Made by a program: the position numbers and the translations under genes. A DNA stretch of 64,000 nt from Sphingomonas sp. LHG3406-1 (GTDB taxonomy: Bacteria > Pseudomonadota > Alphaproteobacteria > Sphingomonadales > Sphingomonadaceae), in contig NZ_CP069128.1 in NCBI RefSeq assembly GCF_029637485.1, positions 1,736,001 through 1,800,000 of the forward strand, in the 5' to 3' direction. Below, in pieces: positions 9,184 to 16,969 of this stretch. The notes beneath the pieces are model-generated. The model saw only the letters and a list, made by a program, of their open reading frames with translations, was not told the origin of the DNA and searched no databases. How positions within the stretch are numbered: the first letter of the stretch is position 1; every line of letters starts with the position of its first letter.

Positions 9184-9564
9184 ATGTCCGGCGTAAAAAA
9201 TGTGCTCGTCTGCGATGACGATGATCTCCTCCTCGAACTTCTCAGCTTTCGCCTCTCGGCCAAAGGCTACGAAGTGCGGACTGCCCGCAACGGCAAGGAG
9301 GCAATCGACAGCGCGTTCGCCGAGTCGCCCGATGCGGTGGTGCTCGACGCGATGATGCCGGTGCTCGACGGCTATGAGGTGCTTCGCCAGATCCGGGAGG
9401 CACCGCACATGCGCGACCTGCCCGTCATCATGCTGACCGCTCGGAAGGGCGAGAAGGATATCGTCGAAGCGCTCAGTCTCGGCGCGTCCGATTACCTAGC
9501 CAAACCATTCATCCCGGAGGAGCTTACGGCACGCCTGACGCGGCTGCTGACGAGGGCCGCCTGA
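9184..9564 (+). CDS. Single-domain (CheY-like) response regulator, first gene of the YaiO-HEAT-GT2 operon
   Basis: The 126-residue protein is a bare receiver domain. It has the acidic cluster DDDD at 11-14, phospho-acceptor D55 in AVVLDAMMPV, the Thr of MLTARKG, and the conserved Lys in YLAKPF. It has no output domain, so it probably acts by protein-protein contact, for example on the HEAT or glycosyltransferase protein of the same operon, or as a shuttle in the phosphorelay encoded at 13107-15903. The stop codon overlaps the next ATG by one base (TGATG), so it is translationally coupled to the outer-membrane gene. No clear Shine-Dalgarno sequence precedes the ATG. Confidence 0.93.
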   Translation: MSGVKNVLVCDDDDLLLELLSFRLSAKGYEVRTARNGKEAIDSAFAESPDAVVLDAMMPVLDGYEVLRQIREAPHMRDLPVIMLTARKGEKDIVEALSLGASDYLAKPFIPEELTARLTRLLTRAA

Positions 9565-10655
9565 TGTTCGTCATTGCTGCAACCGGCGTGGCCGTGGTGG
9601 CGTCGGTCTCCATGCCGGACGTGCCGAAGACCAGCACGTATCGCGAAGCGGTGGTTGCCCGCCATGCCGGCCGGGCGGCGGAGGCGGCGCGTTTGCTCGA
9701 GCAATGGCTCGGCGAGCGGCCGAACGATGTCGATGCGCGGCTTCACTACGGCTACGCCCTGCTCGACCTCGGCCGAGCCGCAGACGCCGAGCAAGCCTTT
9801 CTCCAGGTCCTCGAACGGGCGCCCGACTATGCCGACGCCCGGATCGGCCTTGCGCGGATTGCGCAGCGCCGCGGCGATGGCGCCCGTGCTCGCGCCTGGC
9901 TGCGCCCGGTGCCTGCCGACAATGCCGATGCAAGCGTCATCCGAACGCAACTGGAGAAAGCTGGCGGGCCGCGCTGGACCGTCGACATGAGCGCGGGCGT
10001 AACGGCGGTTGGCCGTGGTCAACCGAATTGGCGCGAAGCATCGGGGCAAATCGCCTGGCGCGCTTCGGACGAGACGTCGGTGAGTGGACGGATCGAGGCA
10101 TCGCGCCGCTTCGGCATGCACGACATCTACGGCGAAGCGCAACTCGTCCGCCGCTTCTCGCCCCGTTTCTCAACCTACCTCGTTGCCGGCGGCGCGCCCA
10201 AGGCCAACTACAGGCCACGCTGGCAGGTAGGCGGCGGAGCCTCGTCGGTGGTTCATGGCGGCGCGAATGCCACCGTCCTGTCCTTCGACCTGCGCGAGGC
10301 GCGATACGATTCGGGCCGCGTTGCGACTCTCCAGACCGGAGTCGAGCAGTATGTGCTGGGCGGCAAGGCCTCGCTGACTGGGCGATTGATCGCCCTTGTC
10401 GACGGAGGCCGGGTCCAAGCCGGCGCACTCAGCAGGATCGATGTCCAGGCCAATTCCGGACTGCGCCTGTTCGGCGGCGCCGCCAATGCGCCCGACACGT
10501 CGGAGGGTGTCGTCACCAGGGTGACCAGCCTGTTCGGCGGGGTCGAAGCGGTGCTTGGCCCGCGGCAGGTGCTGCGCCTTTCGCTCGCCCACACCGATCA
10601 GCAGGTAGGTGCCTCCCGCACGGAGTTCACGCTCGGCGCCGGATTGCGACTCTGA
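9564..10655 (+). CDS. YaiO-family TPR / outer-membrane beta-barrel protein
   Basis: This 363-residue protein has a short N-terminal hydrophobic signal (about 1-20). TPR-like helices follow at 27-135 (LLEQWLGERPNDVDARLHYG, then a DLGRAADAEQAFLQVLERAP repeat). From about 145 alternating beta-strands run to a C-terminal ...FTLGAGLRL, as expected of an outer-membrane barrel. TPR plus barrel is the layout of YaiO and of exopolysaccharide exporters such as PgaA. In E. coli, yaiO lies beside the family 2 glycosyltransferase gene yaiP, and here a family 2 transferase lies in the same operon. The likely role is polymer export or modification at the outer membrane. It overlaps the next gene at TGATG. 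Confidence 0.84.
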   Translation: MFVIAATGVAVVASVSMPDVPKTSTYREAVVARHAGRAAEAARLLEQWLGERPNDVDARLHYGYALLDLGRAADAEQAFLQVLERAPDYADARIGLARIAQRRGDGARARAWLRPVPADNADASVIRTQLEKAGGPRWTVDMSAGVTAVGRGQPNWREASGQIAWRASDETSVSGRIEASRRFGMHDIYGEAQLVRRFSPRFSTYLVAGGAPKANYRPRWQVGGGASSVVHGGANATVLSFDLREARYDSGRVATLQTGVEQYVLGGKASLTGRLIALVDGGRVQAGALSRIDVQANSGLRLFGGAANAPDTSEGVVTRVTSLFGGVEAVLGPRQVLRLSLAHTDQQVGASRTEFTLGAGLRL

Positions 10656-11695
10656 TGTCGCTGATCGATCTGTGGACGATCTCGCTGCTGCTGTCGGCGC
10701 TGGCGCTGTTGATCATCACCGGGCTGATCGTCGCACGGGTGATCACAGGGCGGCGCCAGCGTGAAGTCCAGGCGCAACGCGGCAAGCTCCTGCCGCTGCT
10801 CCTTGGATCGGCCTCGGATGAGGAACTGGCGGAATTGCGACGCTCAGGGCCGGACATCCTGGGCTCGCTGGTGACCGAACTGATCGAGCTGGTACGCGGT
10901 GACGAGCGGGCGCAATTCGTCGCCACCGCCACCCGCGCAGGGGTGACCTGCACGCTCCGCCGACAACTCGCATCGGGGTCAACGCAGGCAAGGGCGGTCG
11001 CGGCCGAGGTGCTCGGCAACTTCCCCGACGAGCTTTGCACAGCCGCCCTCGAAGAAGCGCTCGACGATCGGGATTCGCGGGTCCGGCTCACCTCCGCGCT
11101 GGCACTGGCGAGCTCCGATCGTTCGCCTCCCCCGCAGTTGCTGGTTCAGCGTCTGGGGCTCGGCATTCACGAGCATTCGCTGCTGACTGTCACGTTGCTG
11201 AGCGAAATCTCGCGTCAGCGGCCCGACGAGGTGCGAGCCCTCATCGATGGGGACGATGTGCCCGCGGCCGTGAAGGCCGCTGCGATCGAGGCCTTGTCGA
11301 GCAGCGGGGACTATTCCCTGGTCGGCGTGATCTGCCGTCTGACCCTGGCAGCGGGCGATCTTTCGCCCGAGCTTCCACGCTACCTTCGCGCACTTGGTGC
11401 ATTTCAGCATCCCGCAGCGCTTCCCGCCATCCGCCTCCACCTCGCCAGCTCGACCTGGTGGGTGCGCGCCGCCGCTGCCGAGGCTGCGGGCCGGATCGGC
11501 CTGGCCGAAGCCAACCTGGAGCTGAGCCAATTGCTCGACGACAACGACTGGTGGGTCCGCTTCCGGGCCGGTGAAGCACTGACTCGCCTGGGCGAGCCCG
11601 GTCGCACCTTGCTAGCCGAGGCGAGCCGCTGCGGAACTGAGCGGGCACGAGACGCTGCTCGGCTGACCCTCGCCGAACAGGCCCTGACGGCATGA
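10655..11695 (+). CDS. Membrane-anchored HEAT-repeat protein
   Basis: The 346-residue protein starts with one transmembrane helix (about 8-30, LLLSALALLIITGLIVARVI) followed by basic residues, so the remainder is most likely cytoplasmic. The rest is a helical HEAT/armadillo-type solenoid. Repeats can be recognised at ARAVAAEVLGNF, DSRVRLTSALALAS and, clearest, WWVRAAAAEAAGRIGLA and WWVRFRAGEALTRLG near the C-terminus. HEAT repeats bind proteins, so a scaffold for the glycosyltransferase or for the receiver protein of the operon is the simplest reading. It starts in the yaiO-like stop (TGATG) and overlaps the next start (ATGA). No enzyme motif is seen. Confidence 0.85.
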   Translation: MSLIDLWTISLLLSALALLIITGLIVARVITGRRQREVQAQRGKLLPLLLGSASDEELAELRRSGPDILGSLVTELIELVRGDERAQFVATATRAGVTCTLRRQLASGSTQARAVAAEVLGNFPDELCTAALEEALDDRDSRVRLTSALALASSDRSPPPQLLVQRLGLGIHEHSLLTVTLLSEISRQRPDEVRALIDGDDVPAAVKAAAIEALSSSGDYSLVGVICRLTLAAGDLSPELPRYLRALGAFQHPAALPAIRLHLASSTWWVRAAAAEAAGRIGLAEANLELSQLLDDNDWWVRFRAGEALTRLGEPGRTLLAEASRCGTERARDAARLTLAEQALTA

Positions 11696-13119
11696 CCCAG
11701 GGATTCGAGTGGCAGCCGTGGGCAGTCACGCTGGCGACCGCAACGGCGTGGATCGTGATCGCAACCGGTCTGCTGCAGATCGCCTTCTACCTCGTCCAGC
11801 TGGTCTATGCGGCGATCGGACTCGCCAAACGCCCGCCAGTGGTTCGCTCCGCGGTTCTGTGGCGGCGCTATGCCGACCAGGCGCCGCCGATCGCGGTGCT
11901 CGCCCCGGCGTTCAACGAGGAGGTGACGATCGTCGAGAGCGTGAATTCTCTCCTTGCGCTTCACTATCCGGAGTTCGAGGTGATCGTGATCAACGACGGC
12001 TCGAAGGACGGCACGCTGCAGCGGCTGATCGATCACTTCGGCGTGACGAGGGTCGACCGCTTCCACGAGCTGAGCGTCGCGCACCAGCCCATCCGCGGCA
12101 TCTACGCCAACCCGCGCCTGCCCCGTCTGCTGGTGGTCGACAAGGAGAACGGGGGCAAGTCGGATGCGCTCAATGCCGGGATCAACGTCGCCCGTGCCCC
12201 GCTCTTCTGCTCGATCGATGCCGATTCACTGCTGGAAAGCGACGCGCTGCTGCGGACAGTCCGCCCATTCGTGGACGAGCCCGACAAGATGGTCGCGGTC
12301 GGGGGCACGATCCGGCTGGCCAACGGCAGCCGAATTGCCAGCGGCCGAGTCGAGGACGTTCGCCTTCCTCGCAACTTCCTCGCGCTGGTCCAGATCGTCG
12401 AATATCTCCGTGCCTTCCTGATGGCCCGGCTGGCGCTCAGTCGGATGCAGGCCCTGACCGTCATCTCGGGCGCCTTCGGTCTGTTCCGCCGTCGCCTTGC
12501 GCTCGAGGTCGGCGGCTACAGTCACAATACGGTCGGTGAGGACATGGAGCTCGTCATCAAGCTCCACCGCTACATGCGCGACAACAAGCGCCCCTATCGG
12601 ATCGAGTTCATCCCCGATCCGGTCTGCTGGACCGAGGCGCCTGAGGACCTTGCCGTTCTCGGCAGGCAGCGGGCTCGCTGGCAAAGGGGGACGCTGGAGA
12701 CCTTCTCGAAGCACAAGGACATGCTTTTCAACCCGCGCTACGGCCGTATCGGCTTCATCGGCTTCGGACAGGTTCTGGTGGTCGACGTGCTCGGACCGCT
12801 GGTGGAGGTCGCCGGCTACGTCCTCGTTCCCTTGCTGTGGGCGATCGGGCTGCTGTCGATCGAATATCTGCTCGCCTTTCTCGCGATCACTTTCACCTTC
12901 GGCGTCTTCATCAGCGTCGCGACGCTGATTCTGGAAGAGGTCGAACTTCGCCGCTTTCCGCACGCGCGCGATCTCGCCATCCTGACCCTGGTCTCGGTGG
13001 CCGAGAACTTCGGTTACCGGCAGCTCAGCAATTTCTGGCGGCTACGGGGCTTGTGGCAATATCTGCGCAAGCAGAAAGGCTGGGGCCAGATGACCCGCAA
13101 GGGCTTTCAGACCGCCTGA
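11692..13119 (+). CDS. Processive-type family 2 glycosyltransferase (membrane)
   Basis: The 475-residue inner-membrane enzyme has an N-terminal helix (about 15-42), a cytoplasmic GT2 domain (65-340) and three to four C-terminal helices (about 360-430). All signatures of processive synthases such as BcsA, HasA and PgaC are present: NDGS (D102), the metal-binding DAD (176-178), GED (282-284) and the QxxRW motif (Q326-W330). It should polymerise a sugar from a nucleotide donor while extruding the chain. The monomer cannot be told from sequence. It is the last gene of a four-gene operon with an outer-membrane partner. Its 3' end overlaps the convergent Hpt gene by 13 bases. The E. coli YaiP comparison is by context and domain only. 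Confidence 0.93.
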   Translation: MTQGFEWQPWAVTLATATAWIVIATGLLQIAFYLVQLVYAAIGLAKRPPVVRSAVLWRRYADQAPPIAVLAPAFNEEVTIVESVNSLLALHYPEFEVIVINDGSKDGTLQRLIDHFGVTRVDRFHELSVAHQPIRGIYANPRLPRLLVVDKENGGKSDALNAGINVARAPLFCSIDADSLLESDALLRTVRPFVDEPDKMVAVGGTIRLANGSRIASGRVEDVRLPRNFLALVQIVEYLRAFLMARLALSRMQALTVISGAFGLFRRRLALEVGGYSHNTVGEDMELVIKLHRYMRDNKRPYRIEFIPDPVCWTEAPEDLAVLGRQRARWQRGTLETFSKHKDMLFNPRYGRIGFIGFGQVLVVDVLGPLVEVAGYVLVPLLWAIGLLSIEYLLAFLAITFTFGVFISVATLILEEVELRRFPHARDLAILTLVSVAENFGYRQLSNFWRLRGLWQYLRKQKGWGQMTRKGFQTA

Positions 13120-13388
13120 GCGATCCGCATCAGTTCCGCCAGAAGTGGTGCGGCCAGGCGATGCAGGACGTCCTCCGCCGCTTCCGCGTCCGCCGCCGCC
13201 TCAAGCGGCTGCGCCAATTCGGTGACCTTGGGGAAGCCGAAGCTTGATCCGCTGCCATGGAGCTTGTGCGCGATGGTAGTGACCGTGTGCCGGTCACCGG
13301 CCGCAAGTGCCTGCTCGAGCGTGCCGACGTGCACGGTTGCACGCTCGCGAAACCTGGCACGCAGAGCCTCGAAGGCCTTGGTCGTCAC
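13107..13388 (-). CDS. Hpt-domain phosphotransfer protein
   Basis: A 93-residue, all-helical protein with the histidine phosphotransfer motif IAHKLHGSGSSFGF. The phospho-accepting histidine is H41; the usual Lys-Gly of the motif is replaced by His-Gly. It should shuttle phosphate between the hybrid kinase receiver and a free receiver. It starts with GTG inside the stop codon of the preceding receiver gene (GTGA), so the two are co-translated. Its 3' end crosses into the convergent glycosyltransferase gene. Confidence 0.86.
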   Translation of the reverse strand: MTTKAFEALRARFRERATVHVGTLEQALAAGDRHTVTTIAHKLHGSGSSFGFPKVTELAQPLEAAADAEAAEDVLHRLAAPLLAELMRIAQAV

Positions 13389-13750
13389 CGCAGATAGTCC
13401 CGCACGGTCGCGGCCAGCGTCATCGGGTCGAACGGCTTGCCGATCACACCGTTGGCGCCGAGCGCCAGAAGGGCCTCGCGTTCGGCGGCCTGGGTGCGGG
13501 CGGTGATGAACACCACGGGCGTGGAGCGTAGCATGGCATGGTCGCGCAGGGCGGCCAAAGTCGCCGGCCCGTCCATGTGCGGCATCATCACATCAAGCAG
13601 AATCAGGGCGGGCTTCCATTGGGGCGCGACGGCAAGCGCTTCCCGGCCCGAAGCACAGAGGAGGACCTCGAAGTCGGGATCCATCTCGAGCGACAATTCG
13701 GCAATCTCGCGGATCTCGTCTTCGTCGTCGATGTAGAGAATACGAGTCAT
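13385..13750 (-). CDS. Single-domain response regulator of the phosphorelay
   Basis: The 121-residue receiver has the acidic residues D8-D9-E10, phospho-acceptor D53 (LILLDVMMPHMDG) and the C-terminal Lys in VIGKPFDP. No output domain is present. The gene lies between the hybrid kinase and the Hpt gene and overlaps both by four bases, so the three proteins form one phosphorelay unit. It is a different lineage from the receiver at 9184-9564; the two share only general receiver features. A protein-interaction output is most likely. Confidence 0.93.
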   Translation of the reverse strand: MTRILYIDDEDEIREIAELSLEMDPDFEVLLCASGREALAVAPQWKPALILLDVMMPHMDGPATLAALRDHAMLRSTPVVFITARTQAAEREALLALGANGVIGKPFDPMTLAATVRDYLR

Positions 13751-15903
13751 GCCGCTTTCCTCTTGTCGCGCTCGAGCAGCGCGCCGACCTGCTCGGAGAG
13801 ATCCGTCAGCGAGGTGAGTGACTTGGTCAGCACCCGGTCGACCGTCGAGGCAACCCCGGCGCTGACGTCAAGCGCGGTAAACAGGACGATCGGTGTCGCC
13901 GGATCGATCTGGCGGATCAGCGAAACGAGATCGAGGCCGCATCCGTCCTGCATCGCGATGTCGAGCAGGACCGCGTCATAATGGTGCCGGCGAAGCGATG
14001 CTCGGGCCTCGTGAACGCTCGGCGTGGAATGCACCTCCGCTCGGCCTTCCAGGGCGCTTGCCACCAGACGCAGCATGTCGGCGTCGTCCTCGACGTGGAG
14101 GATTCGATAGCCTTGATCGGGCATCGTCCTTGCCGTGATCTGGGTGTCGTCAGCCGGTGGAAACGTGGCGACCGCCGGCAAATCGACATGGAAGGTCGAG
14201 CCTTCGCCTGCAACGGAGGTGAACGACACCTCGCCGCCCGAGCGCAACACGATTTCCTTGACGATGCTCAGGCCCAGCCCGCTCCCTCCAACCAGCCGGG
14301 AGTCGCTCCCGTCTGCTTGCGCGAACTTGCCGAAGATGCGGCTGCGGAACTCTTCGGATATCCCGGGGCCGCGATCGATCACGCTGATCCGCCAGTGCTT
14401 ACCGAATCGCTCGACCGACAGAGTCACCACGCCGCCCACCGGCGAGAATTTGATGGCGTTCGACAGCAGGTTGGTGAGCACCTGGCTCATGCGGTCGGCA
14501 TCGGCCATGATCGCCGCGTCCGCCGGCACCGCGCCAACCTCCATGCTGACCTGATGCTTCTCCGCATAGCCCGAATTGGCATCGACCACCTGCTGCAGCA
14601 GGCTTTCGAGCGGTAGTTCCTGGTTGTCGAACTCCATCTTGCCCGACTCGATCTTCTCGATGTCGAGAATGTCGTTGATCAGCCGAATGAGCCGCTGGCT
14701 GTTGTTCAAGGCGATCTCGATCAGCCGCCGAGCCTTCGCACCGAGTTCGCCCGCCGCGCCGCCGGCAAGCAGCCCGAGCGACCCCGAGATGGAAGTCAGC
14801 GGCGTACGCAGTTCGTGGCTGACAGTGGCGACGAAGTCGGTTTTCATTCGCTCGACCCGGCGACGCTCCGTAATATCGCGACCGACGGCGAGAAATTGCA
14901 CGCACTCGTGCAGCTGAACGGGTGTGGTGACAACTTCGGTTTCGAAGTAGGTGCCGTCGCCTCGCCGACCGACGAAGTCCTGCGATGGGCGGGCCCAGGC
15001 CTCGTTGCGAGCCAGACCCTGCAGATAGGCCTGGCTTACTTCCGGCAGCGGCGGTTCGGCGAAGAGTGTGAGGTTGGAGCAACCGATCATGGCATCGGAG
15101 GATCGCCCAAACAGGCGCTCGGCGGCGGCGTTGACCGAGATGATGTCGCCCTTCTCGTCGAGCATCATCATCGCGTCGGTGGCGTTGTCGAAGATCGCAG
15201 ACTGGCGCATGCCTGAATCGGTCAGGCGCCGTGTCGAATGATGCAAGGTACGCACGGTCGAGACAAGCAGCCCCATCAGCACTAGTGCAACCGCGAGCAG
15301 CACCACCTCGGTAACCAGGACAGTCGTCTGCCGGCTCGCGCGCTGATCGGCAGCGCGCACGAGCATGTTCCGGGTGAGCGTTTTCTCATGATGCTCGAGT
15401 GTCGCTGCAAGCACTCGGGCATGGTCCATGAGGCGCTTGCCATGGCCGCTGGCGATGACGGCACTGGCGGACGCCTGCCCACCGCGTAGCCGAAGGGCGA
15501 TCACCCCTTCGGAGTAGAGGATCTTGTCCTGTCCGCTGCGGACAAGGTCGGCAACGATGGCAGCCTCCTGACTTCCGGCGGGGTAAGATCGCTCAAGCTG
15601 GCGCGCGATCCGGGGTATTTCCCTCCGCGCCGCTTCAAGCGGTTGCAGGAAGTCGGGCCGTCCGGTCACGACGAAGCCGCGCTGACTGGTTTCGACGTCC
15701 TGCAGCTGCGACAGGTAGCGAAAGGCCAATCGGGAGCGCTCGTTGCTGGTTTCCACATCCGACAGCAGGCGCTGCTCAAACGATACGTTGCGCCATTGCA
15801 GGTTTGCGAGCTGGGCGATCATCACCACGCACAGCACGCCCAGGATGGAGGCGACGAGCTGACGCGGCAGCAGGCGCACGGAATGGGTCGAGGTCTTCGT
15901 CAT
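13747..15903 (-). CDS. CHASE3-PAS hybrid sensor histidine kinase
   Basis: The 718-residue protein has, in order, TM1 (about 14-34), an extracytoplasmic CHASE3-type domain (40-190; QDVETSQRGFVVTG is typical), TM2 (193-217), a PAS domain (232-345), HisKA with VSHELRTPLTS (H363), an HATPase domain (N-box near N482, DRGPG at 510-514, GGSGLGLSI near 540) and a C-terminal receiver (acceptor D648). It therefore both autophosphorylates and passes phosphate to its own receiver, which fits the Hpt and receiver genes directly downstream. CHASE3 senses unknown envelope signals. The convergent polysaccharide-like operon is the obvious candidate target, by proximity only. Confidence 0.94.
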   Translation of the reverse strand: MTKTSTHSVRLLPRQLVASILGVLCVVMIAQLANLQWRNVSFEQRLLSDVETSNERSRLAFRYLSQLQDVETSQRGFVVTGRPDFLQPLEAARREIPRIARQLERSYPAGSQEAAIVADLVRSGQDKILYSEGVIALRLRGGQASASAVIASGHGKRLMDHARVLAATLEHHEKTLTRNMLVRAADQRASRQTTVLVTEVVLLAVALVLMGLLVSTVRTLHHSTRRLTDSGMRQSAIFDNATDAMMMLDEKGDIISVNAAAERLFGRSSDAMIGCSNLTLFAEPPLPEVSQAYLQGLARNEAWARPSQDFVGRRGDGTYFETEVVTTPVQLHECVQFLAVGRDITERRRVERMKTDFVATVSHELRTPLTSISGSLGLLAGGAAGELGAKARRLIEIALNNSQRLIRLINDILDIEKIESGKMEFDNQELPLESLLQQVVDANSGYAEKHQVSMEVGAVPADAAIMADADRMSQVLTNLLSNAIKFSPVGGVVTLSVERFGKHWRISVIDRGPGISEEFRSRIFGKFAQADGSDSRLVGGSGLGLSIVKEIVLRSGGEVSFTSVAGEGSTFHVDLPAVATFPPADDTQITARTMPDQGYRILHVEDDADMLRLVASALEGRAEVHSTPSVHEARASLRRHHYDAVLLDIAMQDGCGLDLVSLIRQIDPATPIVLFTALDVSAGVASTVDRVLTKSLTSLTDLSEQVGALLERDKRKAA

Positions 15904-16276
15904 CAGGCGACCGTCTCTGGCGCAAGAAACCTTCCGGTTAGTTAGTCGGTCAGCACCTAAGCATTTTTCCCATAAAATAAATTTCAGGCGAACGGCGAAT
16001 GGCGAATGGCAGCTGCTGCCGAATTGGCGGCAGCCAATGCGCCTTGCACCGTTCCATCGTTGCGCTGACTGGCCGAACCGCCGGTGAGAAGCAGTCGCTG
16101 ATCATCGATGTGACGAGATTCCGGAACTCACCCGCCAGGAGCTTCGGCCTGCCCGCCCCCCAGGGCCTCCGCATCAACGTCAGACCTTGACGCGCTCGTT
16201 CGAAAGCGGCCGTTCCGCTATCCAGCACGGGCGGACTCTGGCGCTTGTCGCCACATGGCCTTGCCCAGGAAGCGAT
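15904..16276. other. Intergenic region between the hybrid kinase and the TetR gene
   Basis: About 370 bases separate the divergent hybrid kinase and tetR genes. A locally AT-rich patch (about 15955-15990) followed by a short direct repeat of GGCGAATGGCGAATGG (about 15996-16012) is unlike the GC-rich surroundings. Open frames here have atypical composition and no recognisable family, and may be decayed sequence. No RNA gene or terminator is evident. Confidence 0.45.
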
Positions 16277-16293
16277 ACGTAGCTTAGCTATGT
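16277..16293. promoter_or_regulatory. Operator palindrome over the tetR start (site 1)
   Basis: ACGTAGC-TTA-GCTATGT is a 7-3-7 inverted repeat with one mismatched pair. It ends six bases before the tetR ATG and matches the two sites downstream of tetR (consensus ACRTAGY-N3-RCTAYGT). Placement fits autorepression. Confidence 0.7.
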
Positions 16294-16299
16294 TTATCT

Positions 16300-16884
16300 A
16301 TGCCAAGGAAGACTGCTGCCGGCGCCGCGGAAACGCGCCACACCATCGTGCGCGAGGCTCGGCGATTGTTCAGCGAGCGCGGGTTTGCGGATACGGCTAC
16401 GGCAGAAATCGCAGCCGCTGCACAGGTGACCGAAGGGGCGCTTTTTCACCACTTCAAGAATAAGCGCGCCCTGTTTGAGGAGGTGGTGAACACCCTTGCC
16501 CGCGAGTTCCACGATGAGGTGCAAGCAGTGGGCCATCGGGAACAGGACGCACGCCCAGCTTTCCTGGCGGCCACGCGAGCTGCCCTCATCTTTTCTCAAG
16601 GCGAGGAATATCGGCGCATCGTTCTTGTCGATGCCCCATCAGTCCTCGGGAGCGCGGTCGCCAGGGAAATCGACAGCAGGTTCGGCCTCGACCTGATCTT
16701 GCCGGTCCTGCGAGCGCTGGCCCCCAAAGGAAGCGCAGAACCGCAGGTTCGCGCCCTGGCGCTGCTTGTACTCGGCTACCTCAACGAGGCGGCGTTCGCC
16801 TTGGCGCGCGGCGATGGGGACGTCGATGTAGATACCGTCATGGCTGTGCTCGAACGCACCTTGGACCGGCTGATCCTGACCTGA
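16300..16884 (+). CDS. TetR-family transcriptional regulator
   Basis: The 194-residue protein has a TetR N-terminal DNA-binding domain (about 14-60; FADTATAEIAAAAQVTEGALFHHFKNK is the helix-turn-helix region) and a helical ligand-binding and dimerisation domain. A matching palindrome ends six bases upstream of the start, and two more lie between it and the GMC oxidoreductase gene, so it very probably represses both itself and that enzyme. No Shine-Dalgarno sequence is seen before the ATG and the operator is very close, which would fit a leaderless or very short-leader message. The inducer is unknown but may be the oxidoreductase substrate. Confidence 0.93.
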   Translation: MPRKTAAGAAETRHTIVREARRLFSERGFADTATAEIAAAAQVTEGALFHHFKNKRALFEEVVNTLAREFHDEVQAVGHREQDARPAFLAATRAALIFSQGEEYRRIVLVDAPSVLGSAVAREIDSRFGLDLILPVLRALAPKGSAEPQVRALALLVLGYLNEAAFALARGDGDVDVDTVMAVLERTLDRLILT

Positions 16885-16893
16885 CCCACAGAA

Positions 16894-16910
16894 ACATAGT
16901 TGCACTACGT
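16894..16910. promoter_or_regulatory. TetR operator palindrome (site 2)
   Basis: ACATAGT-TGC-ACTACGT, a 7-3-7 inverted repeat with one mismatched pair, ten bases after the tetR stop. Its centre is 23 bases from that of site 3. Confidence 0.72.
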
Positions 16911-16916
16911 AACTTG

Positions 16917-16933
16917 ACATAGTAACACTATGT
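16917..16933. promoter_or_regulatory. TetR operator palindrome (site 3), perfect inverted repeat
   Basis: ACATAGT-AAC-ACTATGT is a perfect 7-3-7 inverted repeat. A TTGACA (16914-16919) overlaps its left edge and could be the -35 element for the GMC gene, so binding here would block the promoter. Confidence 0.78.
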
Positions 16934-16969
16934 AAGGCGCTGCAGTGCGGCTATGTTCACGAGGTTCAG

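Noticed and set aside
15950..16228. A 92-codon minus-strand frame between the hybrid kinase and tetR
   Set aside because: Atypical codon use, no ribosome binding site and no family; could be decayed sequence but is not supported as a gene.
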